Shown here: one piece after another, positions 37,232 to 47,965 of the stretch
How the letters are laid out: every line of letters begins with the position of its first letter
Numbering within the stretch: the first letter of the stretch is position 1
DNA from: Bostrychus sinensis
Taxonomy: Eukaryota > Chordata > Actinopteri > Gobiiformes > Eleotridae
NCBI GenBank assembly: GCA_020698575.1
Contig: CM036242.1
Location: 16,535,124-16,599,123 of the forward strand
Direction: 5' to 3'
DNA length: 64,000 bases
Program-made: the position numbers and the translations under genes
Notes under the pieces: generated by a model
Told to the model about the DNA's origin: nothing
Seen by the model: only the letters and a program-made list of their open reading frames with translations
Database searches by the model: none

Positions 37232-37944
37232 CAGTGTTTCCCAGCCAATGGTACAGGGATCCCTAGCACTTTGCAGGGGGTACATGGAATTATATGATAA
37301 TTTATTTCCAAGATCATAAGCAAACATTTGCAATACTTTGTTATTGAATTATTAAAACTTATGAAAGAAAAGCAAGCTCAAGTGAAAAAGATGTGAAATT
37401 GTTGAAGAATATTATTAGGTATAAGGTAAGGTAAGGTGTACGTCATTGTAGCTGTAGGAAAATTTGTCCTCTGCATTTGACCCAGCCTTCAGTGCTGCTG
37501 GGACAACCTGTCAGGAGCAGTGGGTGACCACAGTGTGGCGCCCAGGTACCCTTCTCGAGATCTTGAGCCAGGATCCTGGTCAGGAGTATCTGGCACGAGG
37601 ATTATCCTATTGTGCCTGGTTTAGGTTTATGAAGTGGAGCACCCGGAGAACATTTTTTTAATAGCGTTTTTCAAAGGGGAGATTATTCTAATGTTTCTTT
37701 TAAGTTTAAGAATATTATCTATTATGATTTTTATTTAATTTCTTAAATTAATTACTTTAATTTGTATTTTGAATATAAAATAAACAGTAAAATAAGTAAA
37801 AGTAATAGGTTTGTAATGCTATAATTTTTAACAGAGAATTTGTATTATGTTTTCTGTGAAGAATTATCAACACGTATAAGTGAGAGGGGTACTCATGGTC
37901 TGACTAAAAGCTTATGGGATACATGAGAAGGTTGGGAACCACTG
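37232..37944. mobile_element. Second copy of the same hAT family, carrying an insertion
   Basis: Its ends CAGTGTTTCCCAGCC / GGGAACCACTG match the copy at 36161, as do interior words (ATAATTTATTTCCAAGAT, TTTTCAAAGGGGAG). The flanks GCTTACAT (37224-37231) and TCTTGCAT (37945-37952) are a decayed 8-bp target duplication (6/8). A foreign segment of about 240 bp sits inside. Confidence 0.85.
37417..37655 (+). mobile_element. Repeat insertion inside the hAT copy (SINE-like teleost repeat)
   Basis: The segment from the AAGGTAAGGTAAGGTGTACG start through GAAAATTTGTCCTCTGCATT, TGACCCAGCC and GGAGCAGTGGGTGACCACAG matches a common teleost short repeat with the GTCCTCTGCATTTGACCC motif. It interrupts the hAT interior relative to the 36161 copy and is therefore the younger insertion. 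Confidence 0.6.
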
Positions 37945-37963
37945 TCTTGCATGAGAAATGTAG

Positions 37964-38175
37964 TAAATGCATGTCTATGTCGCTCCTGTCCAAACTTGGA
38001 AAACATTTGTTCTTTCTTCACCAAACTCTCACAAAAGCAACTATTAGGCCAATTTGGGACATTCATAAATTACCTGAAAAGGCCCCAGCAAATCAATAGA
38101 TTAGAATAATGTTATCAATCACTCAATGACAAACTTCTTTAGTTCAGTGTGTGGGCAACACACTTCACTTGTGTC
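37964..38175 (+). repeat. Dispersed direct repeat, copy 2
   Basis: This is the counterpart of 35784-36035, for example TCCTGTCCAAACTTGGAAAA, CAAAAGCAACTATTAGG and TCAATCACTCAATGACAAAC. It starts only about 20 bases after the second hAT copy. Confidence 0.8.
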
Positions 38176-38815
38176 TGAGGTGCACTATTCTAATTGGCAA
38201 ATGTCATGGTGTTTCAATGCTTATGCAGCTACTTATGGTAATTAATTTAGTATTAAATCACTTTTGAGTAGATGTCAAGAGGCATAAAGTGACTGTAAAA
38301 TGTGCAACTTCATGGTTTTGGCGTACCTTTCCTTTCATTTAAACTTCTCTTTGTAAATTGAGACAAGAATGTCATGAATGTTCTACCTTTAAGAAAACTA
38401 AATTCATTGTTAGCTTATTTCCAATGCATATTATATAATGAACATTTCCATAAGCTGATAATAACTTATTTTTTAATTTAGGAGTCATGATTATTTGCAT
38501 CCAAGTGTGCAATGATTTGTATGTTGATTTGGCAAACGCTGAATGACCTCTCTGGTAACCCTCTCATCCCTCATTAATGCTCTACAATAATATAGTCTTT
38601 ACTCAATACTTTAGAATAGAATTCAATACTCCACTGGAGTACTGAATTCTTAAATGCTTCAGAGTGACAGTGTATGTGAGCAAACCATTATGCCCTGGCC
38701 TTGTCCTCGTTGGCCTTTAAATGTTTTGTTTTGAACCTCAGCCCCGTCAGATCTGAGCATTGATCTGTGTCACATCTCCCCTTTAACTCAATACCTTCAT
38801 TATTAATAACCCACA
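38176..38815. other. Intron sequence with a short palindrome
   Basis: AT-rich. The only clear structure is the 31-bp near-perfect palindrome at 38619-38649 (arms GAATTCAATACTCCA and TGGAGTACTGAATTC, one mismatch). Confidence 0.5.
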
Positions 38816-39097
38816 TCACCAATCACGGCTGCTATGACACTGTCGCTTTATATTTAACCTGACTTTCTGCAGTGTTTTGGCTGGATCTTCACATCGGCAC
38901 ATGAAAACGAGGTTGGTCCCTGTTGCTCCACTCATGGCTGCGAGCAGGTAGGGGTGTAGCTTGTCGCCCTGGGCTGCTCCGACTCGACAGATGGCTTTAG
39001 CAGGGACAGAATCTGTTACTGTTTGCTTCCAGGGCGTTCTCCTGCAGCACCAAACTAGCCTGCTACCCACTTCACATTGTACTTTGTTGGAGGCCAT
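38816..39097 (-). pseudogene. Unrecognised 93-codon ATG-started frame, possible gene fragment
   Basis: A minus-strand frame runs from an ATG in a fair Kozak context (GGAAATGG) to TGA, uninterrupted, in locally GC-rich DNA. Peptide pieces include MASNKVQCEVGSRLVWCCRR and LLAAMSGATGTNLVFMCRCE. The composition is more protein-like than neighbouring frames, but I recognise no family, domain or motif. A retrocopy fragment, or chance within a GC-rich conserved non-coding element, are both possible. Confidence 0.2.
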
Positions 39098-40068
39098 TTC
39101 CTGAAGCAGATGGAAGGTGGCTGTGTTTTCACTGGCTTTTTATGTTAGCGAGCCGGCTGGTGAATGAGCCCATGGTTTATCCTTATCATTGCTTCCTTCA
39201 TAATCATCCTGAGCGATAGGGGAACAGGTTTGCCTTTGATAGTGTTAAGAGAATGAATACTTTAACAAAAGATTTGCAGGGAGATACATTAATCGCTTCG
39301 GAATAGTAAAATCCCCTTTTGCTTTGCTTAAATCTTTCAATGACTCTGCAGTATTCATTGTGACAAAGTAGTGATTTTCGATTATTATGCTGTGTCACCC
39401 ATCAAAAGATAAGAGCGTCTATACAAGAGAGGCCCGAAAGGTAAAATATGAGTGTCTCTATTACTCCAAAAATGAGGTTGATTTTATTTTTGTACGATTT
39501 GATTTGCACGTCCTTGGAGGATGTGAGAGTAACAGCGTGGAGATCGAATGGCACCGTATTATTGCTGCATCTTTGTTATTCACATCCATCTTTCCACATG
39601 CATATTCAGAATAGTGCGGACAATCAGAGGCTGTGAGGCGACATGGCGCGACGGGTCCGTGGGGATGTGTCTCCCGCTTCCTCTCCTCCTGTTTGTCGAC
39701 AGCCGCTTGGTGATGGAAATGAGGACGGTTCTGAATTATGTCACAGAGCATGAAGCGCTTCAGCAGATTAAAACATTTTGTGCTCACATAAATTACACTT
39801 TTTCATGTTGCAGTATTGCATCAGAGCTTTATGTTACTGGGTTTGGTCTCATAGATGCTATAGGCAGACATAATGTTCTAAAAATGTATTGTAACATTTT
39901 GTTGTGTCAAGTGTAAGATCGGGAAAGAGCTCCTCAGAGGGGCAGCTCATGTTAGATGTTTGGAGTCAGAGAGGCTAGATTACATGGGGTAGTTTGGAGG
40001 GATAGTGAATATATGGGTAAAAAGATGCTAAGTTTAGAGCTGCCAGGCAGGGGGCCTAGAGGAAGACA
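39098..40068. other. Intron sequence, nothing identified
   Basis: Moderate GC content at 39500-39760, overlapping frames without domain content, no transposon ends. A weak candidate for conserved non-coding sequence. Confidence 0.35.
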
Positions 40069-40076
40069 AAATAGGG

Positions 40077-40474
40077 CAGGGGTCTGCAACCTTCTGGATC
40101 CAAAGAGACATTTAATCCCAAAAAGACTAAACTTGCATCTGTAGACTAATTTTATTTTTATTTTTTTATGACTGAAAAATAGCCTATGAATGGTCATTAA
40201 TCATAGCAAACTAACGAAGAAGTGATCATCTTTTAATAGGCCACTAAACAGCAGTAATACAGGAGCCATGCACACTCAGAGAACTGGAGCTACATCCAGT
40301 AACTATAGCTTGGTGCTGTTTATTCAACTATTGTTTGTTGCACTTCAAATTAGTCTGAAAGTCGTCTTTTATTTCTTTATTGACTTTACATAATTGGATG
40401 TCAGAAGCCCAAAGTCTGCAAGAGCAGGGCTAAAGAGCCACACGAGGCTCTAAATCATAGGCTGCAGATGTTTG
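40077..40474. mobile_element. Non-autonomous hAT element, 398 bp
   Basis: It begins CAGGGGTCTGCAACCTTCTG and contains AAAGAGCCACACGAGGCTCT. It ends AGGCTGCAGATGTTTG (inverted: CAAACATCTGCAGCCT, partly matching). The flanks AAATAGGG (40069-40076) and AAATAGGA (40475-40482) are an 8-bp target duplication with one change. The AAAGAGCCAC...GAGGCTCT subterminal sequence is typical of vertebrate hAT MITEs. Confidence 0.85.
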
Positions 40475-40482
40475 AAATAGGA

Positions 40483-41276
40483 GATTTATGGATGTAGTGA
40501 AAGAGGACGCAAAGTTAGTTGGTGTGAGAGAGGCGCCTGCAGAGGATGGGGCTAAATGTAAGCAAATGATTCACGGTTGCAACTTCTGAAGAGAACAGAT
40601 GCAAAAAAAGTTTAATCAAACCTATACAGTATATCATCATAGGGGTAGAGTTGTTTTTTCAGTTACATGTATTGTTAAGCATTAAATATTGTCAACTGAT
40701 TAATACAACAATGTTTAACTCCATAAGGTCCCCAACAAAAAAGAAATTGATTTAGAGTCACTCTTACATCTTGGCAAGTTCTATTTTTTTTTTTTTTTTT
40801 TTTTTTTTTTGGCAAATGCTATTTTTGTTAACACAACATTTTATTCTGTTGATGTCTTTATTACACTAAAAGATAATTTACTACATTCTCCTATTTGCAT
40901 AAAGCTGGGGACACACTGCATGACATTTCCAGTCGTTACACATTTTGAAAAGATTAGAAGCAAGCACTAACCGAGTAGTTTCAGCAGATTTACTTCTGAC
41001 AGCTGAAAGACTGGGGATCACACATTTAATGACTGCACCAGTGACTGTGTCCGAATGTCATCCCCAATCACCGTACAGAACACTACAGTGGTCATGCTTT
41101 GTCAGTTTCAGAGGAGTGGGACCTCTACAGGATTTTCAACTGTACACAACACAATTGAATAAAAACTGTTGAGATGCTTTGTGGCGTAATATATACTATA
41201 CATACTTAAATACTACCCAGCTCTGATAGGGCTTCCGCAATCATCTGATTTCAGCAAACTACATTTATGCCATAGT
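40483..41276. other. Intron sequence with a poly(T) tract
   Basis: A poly(T) run of about 28 lies at 40783-40810; otherwise nothing identified. Confidence 0.45.
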
Positions 41277-41284
41277 CATGTGAT

Positions 41285-42999
41285 CAGGGGTGCCACCACC
41301 AAAAGATTTTACATTGGGCCCCCACCAACATTTTTTTCAGGACCAGGTTTAACATAGCCCATTAAAACACTCATTTACCTTTAAAAATGTCTTAGACGGA
41401 CGTTTTACAGCAGTGCAACATTAAATAACATTCATACTTTGCTATAAGTCCAAATAGGCTAACTAAAAAACTAACTTATTCTGCTGTCTGTTTAAGCTAC
41501 TTACTGGCACAGCGTTAATACTTTCATTGTTTCATATCATTTTTAAAGGCAAACAGCGAACCAAAGTCGGCTAGCCTATAATTAGCCCAGAAACTCCACC
41601 CCTTTCACCGTTATTTCAAACAACTGTTAATACTAGGGATGGGAATTGATAAGATTTTATCAATGTCGATGCCATTGTCAATTCTGCTTATCGATCCAAT
41701 TCTTTATCAACTCACTTATGGATTCCTGATATATCTGTGAATAAAAATGAACTAGATTTGTGGCCATACAGTTTATTATGAAGCAGAAATAGAAGCTTAT
41801 CTTTATTTTCAGTGTATGTGGGCCTATTTTTAAACTGGGCTCACTAAACAGAAGTAACATGTATTCAATGTACAGCAGTAAATTACTGGAAATGTATGCT
41901 TTTTATATAAAAAAGATTGTGGCTTTAATGTTGATTTAGGGGCAGCAGAAGCAGCTTTGTTCGTCTGTCTAAATAAACCACGCAAAGCAGGGAGGGGCCA
42001 TATCAGCGTCAGACAGGTGAGGGTCAGACAGGTGGGACAGGATTCAGCGTTTTCTACGGAGATTTCTCTCTTTCTATCGCTCACTCCCTTCCATACTGTA
42101 TTTCTTATGCAGGGGAATGAGCTCCTGCTGTCACAGTGCACGGACATTTAGCTCCTACCTCCACGGCTCTTGCTTCACTCTGGTGTGTCCACGCAGTGGA
42201 ACTTGAGCGCGCCAGGATCCGTGCGTCTCCACCTCCGCGCTGCCGTGTCCCGTGAGCGCGTGTACATTAATTAGAGAGAGGAGAACGACATGCACTGCAC
42301 GATGAGCACCTGTGCTTAGTAGACTACGTCGAAGACGACTTTTGCAGCGAACTGAAAGTAAAAAGGTTAGAGGCGCTGCTCGGGAGCGGGGCAGGTCTCG
42401 GAGCAAAACCTGCTCACACAAACACAGCTGCCCAAAGCAGGCATTGATAATAAAAGGATCGTTAAAGGCGGAGGCAGACAATTCCGATAGATTGGAAAAA
42501 TTAGAACCAGTTCTCGAGTAGAACCAGATTTCCATGCCCATCCCTAGTTAATACAGACCTTTCTTTTGGAAAAACTGGGTGACATACTGCCGCCCTTGCC
42601 TTTCCCTTTCTTCTCTTTCCCTTTTCGCCTTTCGTTTTTTACTGCTGGGCTTATGTTGGAAGTGGGACATGCTGACAATATAGAGGTCAGCTGGGTCACA
42701 AACAGAAGCAGCAACTACTCTTGTCATTCCCAGGCCTGGTTAGGAAGCGGACTGAACCATTTGCGGAGGGGGCTCTTAGAAAATTGAAGGACTTTGTTGG
42801 TATATTTTGAATTGACTTTATTAAATAATAACAACCATATTCAGGGCCCCGGCATTGTAAATAATACAGCAAAACATAAAATCTAAAAAAAAAAGTATAC
42901 AACAGAACAGGCCTATATGCAGGAATTTTTCCTGGGCCCCCCTGCCAGCCACGGGCCCTTGGAATCATCCTAACCGTTCCCCCTCCTACAGCGCCCCTG
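41285..42999. mobile_element. Outer hAT-like element, perfect 8-bp target duplication, contains a second hAT
   Basis: The ends are CAGGGGTGCCACCACC and CTACAGCGCCCCTG (inverted: CAGGGGCGCTGTAG). Both sides are flanked by CATGTGAT (41277-41284 and 43000-43007). Inside the ends are GGGCCCCCACC and GGGCCCCCCTGCC, inverted relative to each other. About 790 bp belongs to this element and the rest is the nested insertion at 41634. No transposase frame was found. Confidence 0.88.
41634..42546. mobile_element. Inner hAT element, 913 bp, perfect 8-bp target duplication
   Basis: The termini are TAGGGATGGGAATTGATAAG and CATGCCCATCCCTA. Both sides are flanked by GTTAATAC (41626-41633 and 42547-42554). 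Subterminal ATCGAT/TATCAATTC-rich sequence and GTTCTCGAGTAGAACCAG are typical of a teleost hAT MITE group with TAGGGATGGG ends. The interior at 42170-42470 is notably CpG-rich for this intron. There is no intact transposase. Confidence 0.9.
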
Positions 43000-43007
43000 C
43001 ATGTGAT

Positions 43008-44508
43008 CAATGGCGAGAGTTGGCCTTAAATATTCAAACACGTCTGACTGACTGCGACTGAGGTCTGTTCGAATCTCACTTGCCTATTCGAGTCTTAAAA
43101 CCTCCAACACTAATTAATTTCTGGGCTGACGACTCCTTGCAACTAGTGTTGACTGGTACAGCCTTGGCAGAACTGTGAATTGTTGTCAAATCTGGCAAAA
43201 ATTTTGTTGCGTCTCCCCAGCTTTAGTGAGATGAGCTCCCAAAACTGCATCAGGAAGATCAGATATTCCCTAAAGCTTGTATTTCTCACCTTGACACCTG
43301 ACTTGACTGTTACATAGTGACTTAGTAAAGTAACACATTGTTTGGTAAGAGAGATGAACAGAGGTTCCCTGAGTCCTTGTTTGTTGTATTTTATTATGCA
43401 ATAAGTAAAAAATGTTACTCTTATAAAGCTGCAATAGTCAAAAAAATCCTTCCGTTATTCTCCCTACCCTCACTACTACAACATAGTGACTACTTTTATG
43501 CAAAATGGAAAACTGAATCAATTTGACACAGCAAAAATACATTATACATGAAAGGATCAAACTTCTACTTCCATGCATCTCCCCAGTTTTTCTCTCTCTT
43601 CTCTCTCTTATTTATCATTGTTTCAATAAATTGCCAATATTTACTGCATGTGCTTTATTCCAAAACCCTGCACGAAACATATCTCTCAGCAAATCAGTAG
43701 TAATGGTGATTAAATGTTACCGACCCTTATAGGCTCTTGTGGCTGTTCAAATACTATAAGAAAGATTGAATAGCATGGCAGAGACTGGGGATGAGACTTG
43801 CATGCACTGTCTCTGTCGTCGTGGCAACACTCTGAGGAAGTGAAGAGTTTTCGCAGAGATTCCGGCATGTCTGTGGCTGGTCACATTAATGACTCTGCTG
43901 CTGCCTACAAAATCACTCGCTCCCAGTTCAACGCTGATCAAAACAGCCCAGCCAGAGCTGCTTTGTCTGTCCCAAGTTTTTGTTGCACACACTTTTACTT
44001 TGCATTGTGTTGCTTGTATTTTTTTTTTAAAGAATGTGACAGGGGTTACATGATGCGGCACAAGCATTAATTGGAACTAATGTAAGATTTTGTTGGCTTT
44101 ATCTGTGCTATCTCTCAGTTTTTTTCTTTTTTTTTCTTTGTGTGAGTGTGATGGTCTTGGTTAAAACAGTCATGACTCGTCTCCTCACTCACCTGCCGTT
44201 CTGTCTCTGTCTTAAGCCACTATTTGCAGCTTTCACTCCCTGGCCTTTTTGTGTCACTATTCCACTCTCCCTCTGTCTGGACTAGTACTCGCCTCGTCTT
44301 GCTCAGTGTTCATCCCTCATGTGTCTGTTCCCATCTTGTCCCGTGCTGCCTGATCAAACAGCTCAGCTCCAGCTCTGTTTTTTCGATCGTCTGTACCTGT
44401 GTTTTCAAGTTGGCCTCTGCTCGAGTCCGACTCCAGTCCACCAGTTCAAATCACATTACGATAAATCCCTTTTAAAGCTTGTTCGGTCTCCTGCGTTATG
44501 CACCTGAG
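43008..44508. other. Intron sequence, nothing identified
   Basis: Mixed composition with pyrimidine-rich stretches at 43565-43610 and 44100-44350. No transposon termini or exon. Confidence 0.4.
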
Positions 44509-44509
44509 T

Positions 44510-44690
44510 CCACATCCAAGCTCATTACAGGGAAGCGTGCAGTATTTATTTGCTTTGTCCGTCGCACTTGCCTTGGATAGATTAAGCCCGTGGAGCTGCC
44601 TCATGGCAATTAAATCTATCAGGGGGCACCCAAGTGGGCTCTGTCAGAACCTTTCCAATAATTGCTCTCTAAATGAATATGGATTCAAAA
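44510..44690. promoter_or_regulatory. Candidate conserved non-coding element just upstream of the second coding exon
   Basis: A transposon-free block contains CTCATGGCAATTAAATCTAT and CCTTGGATAGATTAAGCCCG. It has homeodomain-like ATTA cores and balanced base composition, unlike the surrounding T-rich intron. The function is inferred only. Confidence 0.25.
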
Positions 44691-44836
44691 CTTTGAATAC
44701 ACACACAGCCAGATATTTTCAACTGTGGAAGTGGAAAAACACTAGCAAACTCGTCTTCAGAATTTTTTTTGTTTTTGTTTGTTTTTTCTTCCAAGTTTTC
44801 CTTTTAATTTACTATTCTTTTCCTTTGTGTTCACAG

Positions 44837-44911
44837 ACACATAGAGAACTGGACGGGATTGCAGATGCTCAGAGATGTGGATATGGAGCTCTACACTGGA
44901 CTGCAGAGACT
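44837..44911 (+). CDS. ntrk3: ntrk3 second coding exon (75 bp, LRR region)
   Basis: A 75-bp exon is flanked by an acceptor (pyrimidine-rich, ending TTCACAG) and a donor (CT|GTAAGT). Joined in phase 2 to the first coding exon it reads HIENWTGLQMLRDVDMELY followed by TGLQR and a split Leu codon. This is the TrkC segment in which the mammalian protein reads HIENW...VDMELYTGLQ. The segment leads into the first leucine-rich repeat of the ligand-binding ectodomain. The length is a multiple of three and the phase is kept at both ends, as expected for the Trk LRR exon series. The exon lies 38.3 kb from the ATG exon, and no other good exon was seen between them. Confidence 0.93.
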
Positions 44912-45255
44912 GTAAGTGTGCATCACTTTGTCACTGTATTTCACATTAGGTAAGCACACACATAGACTAGCCATAACATTATGACTGCCTTTAAGTCATG
45001 GGTGCGTGTCAAAGATGACCATATCAGAGAGGGCACAGTGCACATATCACTCAGTGTACTGCCTTTTTTGGGGTTCATGGGAGAGTGTTTTGAGGCCTTT
45101 GAAAGGCTGTGCCAGAGCATAGAGGATTACTTAAATAGAATCAAGTAAAACTCTACTCTATGTATATTTCTGATTGGAGAACAACATTATAACATGGTAG
45201 AAGGTTTTAAAAAGTTGATTTTGCATAATATAGCCCATTTAAATCCAGCCACTCA

Positions 45256-45412
45256 TGCCGGTGTATACATTTGTGTCGGTCCCAATGCTTGATAAATGGA
45301 GAAGGTTGTGTCAGGAAGGGCATCTCATATAAAATGCCAAATTAATGTGCAAATCACTGCACATTAGGATTCAGATGATGGCAATCCCAGAAGGAAACGC
45401 TAAAAGAAATGA
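45256..45412 (+). mobile_element. SINE 3' region (GTTGTGTCAGGAAGGGCAT family)
   Basis: GTGTCGGTCCCAATGCTTGA, GTTGTGTCAGGAAGGGCATC, ATAAAATGCCAAAT and GGCAATCCCAGAAGGAAACG are consecutive landmarks of a common fish SINE tail. The tRNA-like head is missing. The same family occurs at 57096-57700. Confidence 0.75.
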
Positions 45413-47275
45413 ATAATTAATGTTTTTTTTTTTTCCCCCAACAAAATGAAAAATGTTTGCATAGTATATTGTGGATTTTGCCACCCTGATTAACAGAAGT
45501 GTGAATCAGCAACTAAATGTCTGGACCTAAGCCTTTTTTCACACTAAAATCTTTAAAAACCTGGACCTCACCTGATCACTAAAGGGGACCTCTAATGTTA
45601 AAATACACAGTTCAATACACAGTTCTGCAGGCCAAACTCCTCTTGCATCTGCAGATTATTGCTCTGTTAAACATGATAATAAGACAAATAACAGGGCCCT
45701 CAGCTGTCAGGTTACCCACATGGGACCAGCTGAGTGTAACAGCTTGTAGCTTTGAACAAACCCTTTCAAAGACTAAGAAAGATTAATTTGACTGACAGAC
45801 TACTCTACCGTGACCAGGGTTTGCCAGAGCCATTTAAGAATGATTTCCACTAATGTGTCATGAAGTTCAGCAGCACATTACTGGCAATTAGCATCAAGAG
45901 CTACATACGGTATAAGGTTGGGTGGTTTTGTGACATTGTGTCCACATATGTTTAAGTAATTACAGATTTTTTTTTTTTTTCTGCCCTGGGACCTTTTTTT
46001 GGAAAGCATTAATTGATTGCTGCTTTGAAAATGTATTTTCTATCACAAATTGGCCTCTTGTAAAAGCCACTCAAATCTGTACTTTTTTTCTGTTTGCAAT
46101 ACAGCAGCAGAAAGAAAATTGTTGACTGTCACCTACTGCATGCCACACACTGATGGATGTCTTAGTAATGAGATCAATCAATATTATTTATATTTCCTGT
46201 CAGTGGTCATAAAGTTACAGCTAATCGGCCTAACAGTCTGAGTGCTGCACTGCGCCACTGGTGTCAGCCTTTAATGTCCCATATTTGTGTGAGTGTCACA
46301 CAATCCCTGCTAATGCTCCTGGGAGATGACAAGGTGTTAGTGGGCTTTTCCTGGGGAGGAAGAGAGGACTGAGAAGTGTTGGTGATCCTAATACGGGCCG
46401 ATGGTTAAACCAGCTTTTAATTCTTGATAGTGACACGGCCATAGAACATCCCTGACGTTTTGCTGAGGCACTGATCAAATAAAGCCAAAATGCAGTGGGG
46501 TAAATTGAATTAAAGGTTGGTGCTGTAATGTGTGTTTGGTATTGCAGTGTTTTTTCTCCTTCTCTGTGCAGCGTTGATCTCGTTTCCTGGGTTGCTACAA
46601 GGCCACATCCTTTACATTCCCCGCCGCTCCTCAGGCTTCCTCTTTATTTTCCTCTCTTCTCGCTCAAACGTATTCTCCTTTGCCCTCCAAAGTCAGAGCT
46701 GGCCTCTCCCCTGATCCCCTTGATCCCTCATCAGGGAGGCCAACTGCAATATCTCCACTGCTAAATTAGCATTTTTCTCATTACCACCACCTCTGTGCTG
46801 CCGCCTCGTCTGGGGACCTGGGCTCTTTCCGTATCCAGCAGCATATTCCCTGGAACGCTGTTACCTTGTGCGGCACTGAGAGTGTGGAGTAAACCATAGT
46901 TATTCTAGTTTTTATGTAGTTTGGCTTGTATCACCCTGTTTTACATTTTCAAAATATTCATCTGTGTTGGAATAACTGAATAATGATGCTCACATTTATT
47001 TAAATAATTACAGACACCTATGTGTAATCTAATCGTACAAATCTGCTTGGAATAAGAAGCACTTCTCATTTACTGCCAAGTTGTTATCTGTAAATAAAAT
47101 AAATGCGACATAGATCAGGCAAACTAAATATGCTTACCATACCATAGCAGTCACTAAAAAGGGAAATGCTTCTGGTGGAGAAATATGGTAAGACATAGCT
47201 GCTATGAACTGGCAAATCAAAACAAAATGCTCAACACAAACAGCAGTTAACTGAGTTTATGTATTATGTAAAAAT
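45413..47275. other. Intron 2, nothing definite
   Basis: Poly(T) runs lie at 45422-45434 and 45968-45980. A pyrimidine-rich, GC-richer block lies at 46540-46860. No exon or recognised repeat. Confidence 0.45.
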
Positions 47276-47277
47276 TA

Positions 47278-47660
47278 GGGCTGGGCACACATTAACGCAT
47301 TAATAATTTAACACAGATAATTATTTTAACGCATGTTAATGCAAGTTATGGGTCAGTCACAAAAAAGCCAGTTGACAGAGCTGGGTCCCGTCAGCAGCCG
47401 TGTGTTTGTCTGTCTCTCTTTCTCTCTCTCTGTGACACCAGGCAGGGTACAGAGACCCAATGGTCTTAACAGAGCAGATTTTTAGCTTCCTAACAGTGTT
47501 TGTTTCTTGTAGATTGGCCCAGGACTCACTGAGATACAAACCACTAAAGTCTTACAATCGTTAATTCTGTTAAATATAGCCTGTTAAAGGTATGCACGCC
47601 TAATTAATGCTATTGGCGACAACACACGCCATTTTCAGATTGTATCAATGATGTGTTACT
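47278..47660. mobile_element. Partial hAT-like element (one end recognised)
   Basis: TTAGGGCTGGGCACACATTA and ACGCATTAATAATTTAAC, then ATTTTAACGCATGTTAATGC, match the start of a common vertebrate hAT group (GGGCTGGGC...TTAACGCGTTAA). The opposite end and the target duplication could not be found, so the right boundary is arbitrary. Confidence 0.5.
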
Positions 47661-47904
47661 AAACTTAAAACGAGTTATTTACTTCCCATAACTTTGTTGA
47701 TAGTCATATAAGGGAGAGAGAAGTGAGCAGCAACAGCAGGGACACAGCAGGAGAGGCAGGAGGGGAGACTTTGGAATTGGTCCAGAGGTAAAAAAAAAAA
47801 AAATGATGCTATATACACTATAGGTAACCAGGTCAAAACTGCACATATTGGCTAACATAGCTCATATAGTCCACTGTATAAAGAAGGAAGGCGTTAGGAA
47901 CTAG

Positions 47905-47965
47905 GGCTGGGGTAGGCTACCCCTGGCCCGTGGGCCAAACTTGGCCCTAGATAAAGTGTGCCCTC
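47905..47965. mobile_element. hAT terminal fragment
   Basis: GGGGTAGGCTACCCCTGGCC then CGTGGGCCAAACTTGGCCCT resembles the CAGGGGT...GGCCCGCGGGCC end of hAT elements. Only about 60 bp can be supported. Confidence 0.4.

Larger units (their letters stand above)
6514..44836 (+). other. ntrk3: ntrk3 intron 1 (38.3 kb)
   Basis: This is bounded by GTAAGT at 6514 and CACAG at 44836 and interrupts the coding sequence in phase 2. It contains most of the mobile elements listed below, several trinucleotide and mononucleotide tracts, and two unexplained minus-strand ORFs. No additional in-frame Trk exon was found. Confidence 0.9.

Noticed and set aside
44965..45000. Tc1-like terminus (AGCCATAACATTATGACTGC)
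   Set aside because: Only about 25 bp match and no partner end or internal sequence was found, so an element cannot be delimited.
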